Shown: positions 1 to 10,765 of the stretch, in pieces
How positions within the stretch are numbered: the stretch's first letter is position 1
How the letters are laid out: the number at the start of each line of letters is the position of its first letter
Assembly: GCA_014529385.2 (NCBI GenBank)
Contig: CM043963.1
Location: 74,245,412-74,309,411, forward strand
Source of the DNA: Adiantum capillus-veneris
Lineage: Eukaryota; Streptophyta; Polypodiopsida; Polypodiales; Pteridaceae
Reading direction: 5' to 3'
Length of the DNA: 64,000 bases
Translations under genes and position numbers: made by a program
Notes under the pieces: model-generated
Told to the model about the DNA's origin: nothing
The model's input: only the letters and a program-made list of their open reading frames with translations
The model's database searches: none

Positions 1-339
1 CGTGAATGGACCAATCATGGTGAGGTTAGTGAGTTAATCACAAGAGATTAGGGGGAGAGAGATTAACACTAATGCAAGTAGCAAAGCATAAAGTAGATTA
101 ATCAAACTAAATCCAAATGGTGGATACAAATGTGGCTCATAGAGATGGGATGATGATTGGGATTATGCTTGGCTACAAAGTGTGTAGATAGGGTTTCTTT
201 TATAAGAGTAGAGAGAGAGCATCTATGACATAAATGGTGATGTCACATGTAGGCCTCCAAAGTACAGGGGGTTTCTCTAGTTGGTGGTGTGAATGTGTCA
301 CACACCCCAACAATTACTCCTCACATTCGCTTAGCAAAA
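1..339. other. No recognisable gene; AT-rich intergenic or repeat DNA
   Basis: I see no conserved protein similarity, LTR end or RNA gene here. Short open frames exist but none has recognisable motifs. The stretch leads directly into a copia gag fragment at about 340, so it may be diverged leader of the same decayed element. Confidence 0.4.
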
Positions 340-1000
340 TCATCAAAACAACCTTGGATACTAAGGCTAATCAAGTCACGATGAGACTAGAATTGCATTT
401 CTACGTACAGAGCTGGAGTCAAAGATTGTGCAAGAGGAAGATGAAACATACACTTTTCTTGCTAGTATCAAGGATAAAAATGAGAAACTCACTTCTTCAA
501 GTAAAGTTATTTTTGACAATTCGCATGTGCAGACTGTTCTCGATGTGTTTCCAGACTCTTACCAGAATTTTGCTAGCACTTGAAGGCTCATGACCCAAGG
601 AAACCCCCAATCTATCAAGTTTGATGCATTATGCACATTGCTATTACAAGAGTCACTTTTAAGAAAGAACAGGGCTAAACACATACCATTGGTAAAAAGT
701 GGGTTAACAAGTTGAAACCTAAGCCAGATTAGAAGATTGATTGCTACAAGGCTAGACTTGTTGCAAAAGGTTATGCACAACAAAAGACATTGAATATAAA
801 GAGACTTTTGCTACCACAGTGCTGTATGACTACTATTCATTGTGTATGTGCATTGGCAGTGCATTTTGCATGGAATGTACATCAATTAAACATTGTTGTT
901 GCTTTCTTTAATGGTGATATATTTGAGGAAGTATATGTAATGCAGCCTCACGATTTTGTTAAGAAAGGACAAGAAACAAAAGTGTGAAAATTCAAGCAAA
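340..1000 (+). pseudogene. Copia-A family remnant: gag fragment joined to reverse-transcriptase fragment
   Basis: About 340-680 matches the middle of the A-family gag (compare 6860-7160), including the segment around HVQTVLDV near 520-550. At about 690 it jumps straight to the start of the reverse transcriptase (KWVNKL, then YKARLVAKGYAQQ and FNGDIFEEVYVMQP), matching 9330-9620. Everything between (zinc knuckle, protease, integrase) is missing, so this is an internally deleted copy. Frame changes and a stop at 985-987 end the similarity. No LTRs are visible on either side. It is a dead fragment of the family that also gives A1, A2 and A3 in this window. The family call is firm; the exact edges are approximate. 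Confidence 0.75.
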
Positions 1001-1863
1001 GAGGTGCAGTGCTTAGTGAAAAAAATCGAATGATGTTCAAGAGGGAGTACAAATTTGAGCTTGAATATGAATATAGAGCTTGTGTAGAGTCTAAGGAGTA
1101 AGCTCTTAGCTAATTTTGCTAAAGAAGAAGCAAAAGAAACACATTTCAACAAGTTGTTTTTTTGTTTTTGGGCTTTAAAACGCAATTTTTACATATCTCC
1201 GTGGACTCGGATTTATGTGATCAGAGGATCTATCATAGGGTTTTGGTGCATTTCAACACGCTTACACAATTAAAGTTTTAAATTTTTACACACACAATTT
1301 TTTGTCAGTATATCAATCTTCTATAGGTCTTAAAATACAATTTTTGGTATCTCTCTTGTATGGACTTGGATAGACATGATCTAGGGGTTTAGTTTGAGGT
1401 TTTTGCATGTTCTAGACTATCAAAATGTTAAAATTTTTTGCATATAATTTTTTGCAACAATCTGTCATAAATTTGGCACATAAGAGTTGTGTGAGATTGA
1501 TGCATTCACTATAGAGTAGTGCATCTTGTAAGTGTTTGGACATGATGCTACTTGGGAATGCTCATTGGGAGCTATTTGAGCTTTCTTTTGTGGATGCAAG
1601 TGTAGATTTTGAAATGGTTTTTTTACAAATCAAAGTTACATCGGAGTGACATGTTTATGCTTACACATGTTATGCATATTTGATAGGTATAATTTGTACA
1701 TGCTTTGGTTGGATGTTCTAGTGCTTTGAGGATTATGGGTGCTCACATGTATGCATTGGTTTATGCGTTTTGGATGCTTTGTTATTACTCCAAATATTGA
1801 GCATGCATTTATGTGTTAATGGACACACATATTGCGCATATGCACATTGGTTGATGCAGTTTA
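1001..1863. other. Leader-like noncoding DNA with a diverged two-copy repeat (1168-1258 and 1327-1418)
   Basis: No gene is seen. Two imperfect copies of a roughly 90-bp sequence lie about 158 bp apart; each begins near CTTAAAA(C/T)(G/A)CAATTTTT and contains a GGACT(T/C)GGAT core. The phrase GAGATTGATGCATTCA near 1495 recurs in the leader of element E near 28210, so this may be the 5' leader of a copia element into which A1 inserted. The same host DNA resumes at 10994 after the target duplication GTTTA. Confidence 0.45.
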
Positions 1864-2091
1864 TGTTACTAGATACATGTGGTAGTGATGTGTGTGAACA
1901 CACTTAGGACCGTCGGGGCATTTTTTACCTCACTAGGAGATTTTTTCCCTCGTGCATTGTATATACACCCATCATTCCAGGGCTATCTATCTTTCCATTG
2001 CACACTAAGTAATATACTCTCTGTTGTGTGCCTTGAGCTTCCTTCATCTTCTCCAAGTTGTGTGTGTTTTCTTGCAACCCTAATTCCATTA
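1864..2091 (+). repeat. A1 5' LTR
   Basis: Starts TGTTACTAGATACATG and ends at CCATTA where the other copies have CCAACA. It aligns along its whole length with 10766-10993 and with the minus-strand LTR 49165-49391. The terminal CA has mutated. The duplication GTTTA lies just outside. Confidence 0.92.
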
Positions 2092-2093
2092 AT

Positions 2094-2105
2094 TGGTACC
2101 AAAGC
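2094..2105 (+). other. A1 primer binding site
   Basis: TGGTACCAAAGC two bases after the LTR corresponds to TGGTATCAGAGC in sister copy A3, the complement of the 3' end of plant initiator tRNA-Met. Two substitutions are present. Confidence 0.85.
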
Positions 2106-2164
2106 AGGTTGCGTCCTCCCGAGCTTAGTCGCCACAGCTCCAGCACACGCCTGCTCACTAAAGG

Positions 2165-2359
2165 TGCCGCAAGAAGCGTGTGAGAGTGCAAGTATGAGAT
2201 CAGAGAGAGAGAGAGACCTACTTTGGGTGGAGCGCACAACAACATTATCCTATTGCAGCTCCTTATTCTGTTGTATTAAAGAATAAGTGTATAATGGCTA
2301 AGTTAGTAGATGGGTTAGTAGTAAGTGGGATGTCCTGCCAGCTGGCCTGAATCCCAACA
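2165..2359 (-). repeat. B 3' LTR (outer edge approximate)
   Basis: On the minus strand it starts TGTTGGGATTCAGGCC right after a polypurine tract, which is standard for a 3' LTR. The outer end is uncertain because no second LTR copy exists. A TG at 2165, just after A1 similarity stops, is the best candidate. Confidence 0.7.
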
Positions 2360-2373
2360 AACTCCCACTTGAA
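2360..2373 (-). other. B polypurine tract
   Basis: Minus strand TTCAAGTGGGAGTT lies immediately before the 3' LTR start. The AAGTGGGAG core is shared with elements C, D and E and is the plus-strand primer for copia replication. Confidence 0.8.
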
Positions 2374-2428
2374 GGCCAATGCAGCCCAAGTGACTTGGTA
2401 TGTACAACCGTGAAGCAATATAGTGGCT

Positions 2429-3186
2429 TCAACCTATACCCATCAACTCACTGCAATGTGTAGATCGCTCCAAAGCTAAGCCTTTCATCAAAGCATCTGT
2501 TGGGTTGTCGTCAGTGTGTACCTTGACCAAATCAATGAGCTTTTTGGCCAAGAAATCTCTCACGAGATGATACTTGACTTTAATGTGTTTCGATTTGGAG
2601 TGAAACACGGGATTCCTTGCCAATGCAAGAGCACTCTGACTATCACAATATATCACTGGAGTCTTTTCAATGCCAAGATTTCTGACCAAGCGAGATAACC
2701 ATGCAACCTCTTTACTTGCATTCGACAATGCAACCTACTCTGCTTCCGTAGTGGAAGACAAAGTACAATCTTGAAGACATGACCTCCAAGATGCTGCTGC
2801 TCCAGAAAATATGAAAACATAGCCAGATGTTGATCTCCTATTGTCGACACAACCCGCATAGTCCGCATCTTCATAACCCACGATGGATGCATCACTGTTC
2901 CCGAAGCGTAAACACCTGCGAACCGTACCTTTGAGGTACCTAAGAATGTGCTTCACTGCTTCCCAATGCTTGCTGCCAGGATTTGCCATATATCGGCTCA
3001 CCGCTCCCACTGCAAAAGCAATGTCTGGTCTTGTGGCCACCATAGCATACATGAGACTGCCCATTGCCAAAGAATATGGTACCTTAGCCATTTCAGATCG
3101 CTCAGCATCAGATTTGGGTGTGCATCTTCCTTGCTGAGTTTCAAGAATGCCACCATTGGGGTACTCAATGCTTTCCCCCCCTGCAT
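2429..3186 (-). pseudogene. B reverse-transcriptase C-terminus and RNase H
   Basis: Reading leftwards on the minus strand, it carries VPYSLAMGSLMYAMVATRPD, the conserved end of copia reverse transcriptase, then RNase H with DADYAG (Asp), STTEAE (Glu) and YCDSQSALALARNP (Asp), and finally KHIKVKYHLVRD and the terminal ELMGIG. One frame change lies near 3090 and one nonsense codon (TAG where Tyr is expected in EAEYVAL) near 2732-2737. RNase H removes the RNA strand during reverse transcription of the element. The catalytic acidic residues are all visible, so this is a lightly damaged copy. Confidence 0.85.
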
Positions 3187-3264
3187 ATTGAAATACTACA
3201 AAACTTTCTCAATTTATGTTTCCTGAGATAACTCAAGAATACAACGTTTGCGATCTCTTTTGAT

Positions 3265-3723
3265 TCACATGCCAAGAAAGTGTGTAGCATCCCCCAAATC
3301 TTTCATTGCAAAATTGTTTCTAAGTGTTTTCTTCAAGTTTGCAATTTGCGCAATGGATTTCCCAGCTATAAGCATGTCATCAACATACAAAACTAGAATG
3401 ATCATCGAGCCATCATCTAGCTTTCTTGTGTACAAGTAGTGATCCTCTTCGCTCCTTTTATATCCTTGAGACCTCATACATGCATCAAATTTATGATACC
3501 ACTGCCTTGAACCCTGCTTTAAGCCATAAAGTGCCTTTTTGAGCTTACATACTAGCTCCTCATGAGATGCACTCTCCTGAACAAAACCTTCAGGCTGCTG
3601 CATGTAAACATCCTCATCAAGATCCCCGTGAAGAAATGTTGTCTTCACATCCATTTGGACAAATTCCATGTCCTCAATTGCTACAAGACCAAGTACGGTT
3701 CTAAGTGTTGTCATCTTGACCAC
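3265..3723 (-). pseudogene. B reverse transcriptase core
   Basis: Contains VKMTTLRTVLGLVA, QMDVKTTFLHGDLDEDVYM, KLKKALYGLKQGSRQWYHKF, then the catalytic LVLYVDDMLIAG and MKDLGDATHFLGM. These are the conserved blocks of copia-type reverse transcriptase in correct order over about 150 residues. The YVDD active site is intact. The frame is open here and continues upstream into the linker at 3844-4155 after a short break. It would copy element RNA to DNA in virus-like particles, but gag, protease and integrase defects elsewhere make the copy non-autonomous. Confidence 0.9.
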
Positions 3724-3843
3724 AGGCGAGAAGATTTCATCAAATTCGACTCCCTTTTGCTGTTTGAACCCTTTGGCTACAAGTCTAGCCTTGTACTTTG
3801 GATTTCGATCACCTGAGGTAAATTTCTTCTTGTAAACCCATTT

Positions 3844-4155
3844 TCAAGGTAAAGCTTTTGCATGATTTGGCAGTTCTACCAAGTCCCAAGTGTCATTAGC
3901 CAGAATCGAGTTATACTCAGATTCCATAGCCTGCTCCCACTTCACCACATCATCCGTCATCATGGCTTCTTGGTAGCAACTTGGCTCACCGAAATCGGTC
4001 AACATGATGTAATCAAGATTTGGCTCAAAACGTGCAGGTGGATGAGATACTATAGTAGACCGTCTCACTCCTTGACCATTGCTATCCGCTCCCTGTGGAG
4101 CATTGCTAGTGGAAGGTACATCACTAGCCCGCTGTCTCTGAGGAAACATCCTCAA
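3844..4155 (-). pseudogene. B linker between integrase and reverse transcriptase
   Basis: Encodes a polar stretch followed by EPSCYQEAMMTDDVVKWEQA and WDLVELPNHAKALP, the standard copia lead-in to the reverse transcriptase domain. It stays in the frame of the downstream reverse transcriptase, but a stop (TGA, minus strand, at 3844-3846) separates them. Confidence 0.8.
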
Positions 4156-4336
4156 AAGTGACTCTCCGAACCTCTATTTCCTTGATAGGTTGTTTATGCA
4201 TCTTCAACTCATTGAAGATCACATCTGAACTACGGATGACTCGACGAGATTCCGAGTGCAAGAGACGATATCCCATCTCTCCATCTGCACCATATCCAAT
4301 GAAAATACATTTGTGTGATTTTGGCTCTAACTTCTG

Positions 4337-5308
4337 TCAAAGTTGTTTAGGCACGTGACCATAAGCTTCACAACCAAAAACACGTAGATGATCATAGTGG
4401 GGCTTAGGTTTAGACCATAACTCTTCTAGAATCTCATAATTCATTGGCGTACTAGGCGAACGATTTATAATGTGCACTACGGTCAAGACGGCTTCTGCCC
4501 AAAAGCCTTGTGTGAGATTTACTCTAGAAAGCATGGGTGTGACTCTTTCCTGAATCGTATAATTCATGCGCTTAGCAACTCTATTCTGAGCTGGTGTATA
4601 TGGTGCAAACTGCCTTTTAATCCCCCTTTTAGCACAAAAATTGTCAAACTCCTTGGAGACATACTCTCCACTGTTGTCAGTCCACAACCTCTTGAGTTTC
4701 TTGCCAGACTGATTCTGAATGAGTGCTAAAAAAATTTGGAACACAGGACGAACTTGATCCTTATGTTTCAAAAGATATGCCCACACCTTTCGAGTAGAGT
4801 CATCTATGAATGTCACAAAATAGCTGCCCCCCCCTAGAGATTTGGTTGACATAGGACCACAAACATCACTATGTACTAAATCTAGAGGTTCAGTTCGCTT
4901 TTGACCCGATGGTAAGTGCACGGACCTAGTCTGTTTTCCATAGATATAGTGCTCACAAACAGGAAAGTCAACATAATACAAGACAGGTAAGTAGCCAAAA
5001 CGAGTCAGAGTTCTCATTCCTTTTTGGCTAATATGACCTAGCCGGCAATGGCACGACTCAGTAGACGGCAACTTGGCTATGGATATGTAATCATGACCAA
5101 CATCTGACACATGCATGGAATACAAGGTACCATGCTTCTGACCTCTAAGTACAGCAAGATTACCTTTGCGTACTATCCACGAACCATTGCCAAATGTGGT
5201 GTTATAGCCCAAATCATCAAGTTGACCAGCAAAAATCAAGCTTTTAGTCAACTTGGACACATGTTTGACAATACATAAAGTAAAGTGTGTGCCATTCCTT
5301 AGATGCAA
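4337..5308 (-). pseudogene. B integrase with pre-integrase zinc region
   Basis: The pre-integrase HHCC region reads CHCRLGHISQKGM then CEHYIYGKQTRSVH; the last Cys pair is damaged (CEHY where CxxC is expected). The core has DLVHSDVCGP (first Asp), YFVTFIDDSTRKVWAYLLKH and RLWTDNSGEYVSKEF (second Asp). In NRVAKRMNYTIQE the usual catalytic Glu of VAERxNR is Lys, so the DDE triad is broken. The C-terminal part has FWAEAVLTVVHIINRSPS and HLRVFGCEAYGHVPKQL. Integrase would join element cDNA to the chromosome; this one should be inactive. A frameshift and stop separate it from gag-protease at 5308-5335. Confidence 0.9.
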
Positions 5309-5334
5309 TTTGATGTTTTAGACACCCTCAATGT

Positions 5335-6423
5335 CTAGTTCATAAGCATCACAAGTCTCACTTTGCCACAAGAGTGAGAATAAGTAGAGAACCACTCTCT
5401 ATGTGGTGTCACATGGAAACTTGCACCATAATCTACTATCCAATTCTGTGCATACTGCGCATCTTCTGTAACAAGAGCCTCGACAGGTAGATCTATTGTG
5501 AAGATCAATACGTCAGAGATAAGTGGCATAACTACCGCTGGAAGAGTCTCTCCAATAGGATCATTTGAAGACTCTAGCACATTGATCTCCTCTAACTTTG
5601 CTTTGCCCTTGTTTGAATCATCAGACTTAGAAGTGTCACCAGATTTTTTATCCTTCTTACTTTGCTGCCATTTCCTGCAATCCTTCTTTACATGCCCTTT
5701 TTTATGGTAGTGATAGCACTCGACATTACGCATAGAACCCGGAGACTTACTGCGTGAGCCCCCACGTTCCTTGCTTTTGGCACGACTTTGAGTGCGACCC
5801 CTCTGTCTATCACTAGCAACATACGCATCACCATCCTTCTTGCCTTTGAGAGATTTCCTGCGACTCTCCTCGATAAACAAACTCCCAAGGACGTCATTGT
5901 ATACTAGACCGGTACCAGGTGTTGAGTTGCTAATCGCAGTACAGAACATATCCCAAGACGAGGGTAAACTCCATAGCAAGAAGATACATTTGATTTCCTC
6001 ATTGAAGACCAAACCCTGAGTGGTCAACTGAGTGAAAAGGATATTGAACTCATTAATGTGAGTACAAATAGTTCCCTCTTCCTTAATACGAAGGTCAAAC
6101 AGCTTCTTCATCAAGAAAACCTTATTAGTGGCACTTTTGTTCTCATAACTAGAACACAACTTATCCCATACATCTCTAGCACTCCTTTCTCCAACTATAG
6201 TAAAGTACACAGATTCAACCAAATGCAAATGGAGGGTAGATTTGGCCTTAGCATCAAGTTTCTCCCACTCAACATGTGTATACTTGCCCTCTCGACGCTC
6301 CATGATAGGATCCAGCTGGCCTTTTTGTATAAAAACATCTTGAATATGCTCTTTCCAGATAGCAAAATTTGTCCCATAAAATTTTCGAATGTTGTAAATA
6401 TCCTTTTTACCGCTAGATAACAT
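5335..6423 (-). pseudogene. B gag-protease
   Basis: Open for 362 codons from an ATG at 6423. The gag part (UBN2-type) has FAIWKEHIQDVFIQKGQ near residues 21-37, ARDVWDKLCSSYENKS, and LWSLPSSWDMFCTAISNS. A basic and serine-rich stretch precedes the zinc knuckle CYHYHKKGHVKKDC, in which the second Cys is Tyr. The protease motif reads WIVDYGASFHVTPHREWF; the usual DSG is DYG, so the Asp remains but Ser is lost. Gag forms the particle and binds RNA; protease matures the polyprotein. The ATG is chosen because the similarity starts right after it and leader-like DNA lies upstream. Confidence 0.88.
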
Positions 6424-6503
6424 GGCTGCAAGCTAAAGATAATATGGCGATAAACATTGGTAATTCTGGAAATTTTCAGTAGAGTTTCCCCAGAAAAACT
6501 GAC

Positions 6504-7705
6504 AGATATGTGTTCAAGATGTTTGCTGTTGAGGATAGATTGGATGGGGACAACTACCCTATGTGGGATTATATGATGCAACATGTTCTTGTGTCGAAAG
6601 GCGTCTGAAATATTGTGCAGGGCATTGATGTACATCCTGGTTCTGAAGATGTAGGCGATGTTGACGATGTTGCAGGTCTTGCTGCAAGGATTGTTGATGT
6701 TAGAGTTGTTTTGCCTACAGCTCAGCAAGCTCACTCGGATGTAAAAGATGCGTAGGCTCATGCATTTATTGCGTTGTCTGTGAAGTGCACTATTACTTTC
6801 CACATTCGTTCAATGAAATCTGCAAAACAGGCTTGGGATATTCTGGCAGGTCTTTATGCAAGCCGCAATGAGGCTAAAATTGCTTTGCTGCGTAAAGAGC
6901 TGGAATCGAAGATTATGCATGAGGAAGATGACATGGACACTTTACTTGCTGGTGTCAAGGATATCAATGAGCAACTTATTTCTACAAGTGAAGTCATTTC
7001 ATACAGTTCCCTTGTGTAGATTGTTCTTGATGCCTTGCCAGATTCTTACCAGACTTTTGCTAGTACTTGGAGACTTATGACCCAAGGAAATCCTGAAGTT
7101 GTCAGTTTGATGCATTATGCACATTGTTGTTGCAAGAGTCACTTTCCAAAAAAGCCAGGACTAGACAGCGCACAGTTGAACAGGCTTTTATTGTTGCTAA
7201 AAAAAAGGGTGGTAATAGCAATGCAGCCACTTCTTATGGTTCTTCTGCGAGTGGAAAATCACATGTTCCTAATGCTTTAGCTGGCAGCAATTTGTCTGAA
7301 AATTTTGGTAATAAGGGCAAAAAGAAGATGTGTTGCCATTATTGCAAAGCTAATGATCACTTGATCAAGCAGTGTCCTAAGTTAAAGGCCAAAGAGGCTA
7401 AGAAGAAAGAGGGTGGTTCCACTACAAATACCGGTTCCACTACAAATGTAACTGTTGTTGAGTCTTCTGTGAAAGGAGACTGTGATGCTGATGTTCATGC
7501 AGAATGGGCTTTTAGTGCAGAGTGTACCTATAATCCTGCTGTCCATGATGCATGCATGTCAATTGCTGCAAATTCACATGTGTGGTATTTTGATAGTGAT
7601 GCTACAAAGCACATTACCTCACATCATGATTTGTTCACCTCTCTTGAGTCTGTCCCTCATGGGAATTCAGTTACTTGTGCCAACAATGCCTCTTATCCAG
7701 TTTAG
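6504..7705 (+). pseudogene. A1 gag-protease
   Basis: Similarity to the A3 gag starts at 6510 (VFKMFAVEDRLDGDNYPMW); the ATG and first residues were removed at the B junction. Gag continues through KSAKQAWDILAGLYASRNEA and EEDDMDTLLAGVKDINEQL. In-frame stops occur at 6606 (TGA for Trp), 6753 (TAG) and 7017 (TAG for Gln). A one-base loss near 7100 shifts the frame. The zinc knuckle CHYCKANDHLIKQC lies near 7335-7375. The protease motif VWYFDSDATKHITSH near 7582-7620 has DSD for DSG. A stop at 7703 (TAG, where A2 has CAA) follows. The product cannot be made in one piece. Confidence 0.88.
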
Positions 7706-7720
7706 GGAGTTGGAAAAATT

Positions 7721-9066
7721 GTGCTTATTGTTGTAAATGGTAGTTCTTTTACACTTGTTGATGCACTTTATGTACCGGGGATAAAAAAGAATCCTTTGTC
7801 TATATCTACACTTGGTAAACTTGGTCTTGTAGTCAAATTTGTGGATGAGAGAGGCACTATACATGATCTTAGTTTCGGTGATGAAATTGTTGCATTTGGC
7901 ATTTCATGTCGTGGGCTAAATAAGCTCACTTTGTATGACAAGTGTTGGCAAAATTTTGCAAATGCAATTGTGGATTCAAAGGCTATTTCATATACAAAAC
8001 TTTGGCATGCACATTTTGGTCGTCTGAATTTTGCCAGTTTGTTGCGTTTGCAGAAATCTGATATGGTTGCTTCTTTGCCACTTCTTGAAGCACCTGTCAA
8101 ACATGTTTATGAAGGCTGTATTTTGGGTATTCTAAGTTTCCAAAGGATGGTTCAATTAGGGCCACATGCAGATTGCAGCTTGTGCATAGTGATGTTTGTG
8201 GGCCCATGCAAACTTCATCCTTGGGTAATTACCTTTACTTCGTGACTTTCATTGATGATTACTCCAGGCATGCATGTGTATTTCTGCTTAAAGCAAGGTC
8301 CAAAGATTTTATGTGCTTCAAACAATTTCTGGCTATGGCGGAAAATGTCTCAAAATGTACTATGGACACTCTCCGTTCCGGTCGAGGGCGGGAGTATATG
8401 TCTCATGAATTGCTTGCATTTCTGGCTAATCGTGGGATAAAACACCAATGTATAATGCCTTATACGCCTCAATAGATCACTTACAAGAATGGCACATTGT
8501 ATGGTCAAAAGTCAAGCTTTGTCACATTCGTTTTGGCTTGAGGCCATCATGTGTGCCACTTATGTACTAAAGAGGTGTCCTACTAAAGCTTTGCAATCTA
8601 TTACTCCATATAAAGCATGGCATGATAGAAAGCCTTCTATTGAGCACATGCGTGTTTTTGGTTGTTTGGCATATGCTTTGGTGCCACAAACACAGTGCAA
8701 AAAATTGTATAATAAGGCTGTCAAATGTATTTTTGTTGGTTATAGTGTTGAAAGCAAAGGTTACATGCTCTATCATCCACAAACAAAGTGTATTTTTGTT
8801 TCACGGATGTTGTGTTTTTGGAAGATTCTATTCAGCCCTTGCTGTCATGTACTAGAGACAGTAATGTAAGCTCACAGGACATTTCTGACACTTTGTTGCC
8901 TCTTTTCAGTGGTGAAGGTTCGAATATAAATTCCAACGAGGCAAATGTACAACCTAGGGGGTTTTCTAAAAATGTTACAAATCAGTCTATTATTGATGTA
9001 GATGTACATGATGTACCTGATGAGGAAAGGGCTGAAAATGAGCAGGCTAGAGGTATGCCAAAATGA
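7721..9066 (+). pseudogene. A1 integrase
   Basis: Starts with the end of the protease region (GSSFTLVDALYVPGIKKN), then the pre-integrase HHCC part KLWHAHFGRLNF and HVYEGCILG. The second Cys of CxxC sits in a frameshifted stretch near 8130-8175. The core has VHSDVCGPMQTSS, YFVTFIDDYSRHACVFLLKA and TLRSGRGREYMSHEL; the second Asp of the DDE triad (RSDRGGEY in A3) is Gly. About 36 bases covering the catalytic Glu segment are deleted near 8474. The C-terminal part has FWLEAIMCATYVLKRCPTKAL and HMRVFGCLAYALVPQ. A frame change near 8790 and a TGA at 9064 (Trp in A3) follow. Confidence 0.88.
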
Positions 9067-10689
9067 ATGGTGCATACATTGCATGACAGTAAATTAGATG
9101 CACCTTTGTCTAGTTGCACTCGTTCAGGCTCTCACCATGCATCTTATGCATCAGATTGTTATGCTTTGACTGTGTCTAGCTTACATGATGTGGAGGAACC
9201 TCTATCTTTTGATGAAGCACAAAATTTAAAAAATGGGATGGCTTCCACTGTGCAATCAGAATATGATGCACTTATAGAAGATGACACATGGACTTTATGT
9301 GATTTGCCTCCTGACAAAAAGGCCATTGGTACGAAGTGGGTTTACAAGTTGAAATACAAGCCAGATGGTGAGATTGATGGCTATAAGCCTCGACTTCTTG
9401 CAAAGGGTTATGCGCAACAAAAAGGCATAGATTATAAGAGACTTTTGCTCCCACTTGTTCTATGACTACTGTGCATTTTCTATGTGCATTGGCAGCTCAT
9501 TTTGGTTGGGATGTACATCAATCAGACATTGTTACTGCTTTCTTGAATGGTGACATATTTGAGGAAGTTTATGTAACGCAGCCTCGTGGTCTTGTCAAGA
9601 AAGGACAAGAGGATAAGGTGTGAAAATGTAACAAAGCTTTGTATAGGTTGAAGCAATCTCCACGTGCTTACTATGAGAAGGCTAACACTCATTTGGTCAA
9701 ACGAGGCTTTCATAACAGTCCAACAGAAAGCACATTGTACGTACAGCATGAGGGTGATGTATTTCTTATTGTGGTTCTTTATGTGGATGATTTGCTGATC
9801 ATTGGACCAAATGAGAGACATATTGCTGAATTTAAGGCTGATTTGAATGCTACTTTCAAGATGAAAGATTTGGGTTTGTTGCATCATTACTTGGGTATAC
9901 ATTTTAAGCATTGTGATGGTGGTATTGCCTTGTGTTAGAAAAGTTACATAGAGACATTGCTATGTAAGTTTGAACTTGAGTATTGCAAACCTATTGCCAC
10001 TCCCATGGAAATAGGTTTGAAATTGAGTCTTCATGATGTTGATGATCTTGTAGATGTCACTCTTTACCAAACTGCTGTTGGATGCCTCATTTATGTATGC
10101 AACACGAGGCCAGGTATTGAGTTTGCAGTCTCACAGGTCAGCAGATTTATGCGGTCTAAGCATTGGCAGGCTGTCAAAAGGAGTTTCGGCTTCTTGAGTG
10201 GCACTTTACATCTTGGCTTGTTTTATCCCAAGGAAGGATCATTGCCGCCAGACTTACATGCTTTTTTGGACCTCGGCTGGTTGTTTTGACACGCAAGTGT
10301 CGACAAGTGGTTTTTGCTTCATGCTTGGCAGTTCATGTATATCATGGATGAGCTATTGTGGCCACTTCTAGTTGTGAGTCTGACTACGTTGAGTGCGTAT
10401 GGCTCAAACTCCTTATGGCTGATTTGGGTGTTGGACAAGACATTGCCAACACTATCTACACTGACAGTCAAAGCGCATTAGCAGTTGGAAGGAACCCAAT
10501 TTTTCATGCTCACACAAAGCACATTGAGGTGCATTATCACTATGTCATGGAGAGGCTCTTAGCAGGAGAGATCATCTTGGCTTATGTGCCAACGTAGGAC
10601 AACCTTGCAAATATTTTGACAAAGGCATTGTCTCGTGAGAAGTTCAAAGCTTTCTACAAAGCTTTAGTTTTACTCCCCTTTGTGGAGTG
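9067..10689 (+). pseudogene. A1 reverse transcriptase and RNase H
   Basis: Blocks in order: IGTKWVYKLKYKPDGE, a frameshift near 9440, SDIVTAFLNGDIFEEVYVTQ, a TGA at 9621 for Cys, LYRLKQSPRAYYEKA, the active site LYVDDLLIIGPNERH near 9778-9822, MKDLGLLHHYLGIHF, a TAG at 9936 for Gln, and VGCLIYVCNTRPGIEF. RNase H follows in another frame: TSSCESDYVECVWLKLLM, YTDSQSALAVGRNP, KHIEVHYHYV, a TAG at 10595 for Gln, then ILTKALSREKFKAFYKALVLL ending at 10689. YVDD is intact, but the frame changes and stops make the gene dead. Sister copy A3 was used to place each break. Confidence 0.88.
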
Positions 10690-10754
10690 ATCATGTCCTC
10701 AAGGCTTGGCACTTTCCTTTACTCATGTATCAGCTCTCGTTCACCGCATCACTC

Positions 10755-10765
10755 CAGGGGGGATT
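10755..10765 (+). other. A1 polypurine tract
   Basis: The G-rich run AGGGGGGATT lies directly before the 3' LTR TGTTACC. A3 has AGGTGGGGATT at the same place. Confidence 0.85.

Larger units (their letters stand above)
2165..6503 (-). mobile_element. Ty1/copia retrotransposon B (minus strand), nested in A1 and lacking its 5' LTR
   Basis: A1 leader similarity stops at about 2157 and A1 gag resumes at about 6504. Between them lies a complete minus-strand copia coding series from gag (start 6423) to RNase H (end 2429), then a polypurine tract and a 3' LTR. The sequence at 6470-6503 resembles the leader of element C near 23660-23700, so B is cut within its own leader and its 5' LTR is gone. About 310 bp of A1 (compare A3) is missing at the same junction, which fits a single deletion across the insertion edge. 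No target duplication is left to test. Coding sequence is better kept than in A1. Confidence 0.85.

Noticed and set aside
1879-2286. Open frames on both strands of 84-135 codons
   Set aside because: They lie in the A1 5' LTR and leader and in the B LTR; similar frames occur in every copy of these LTRs.
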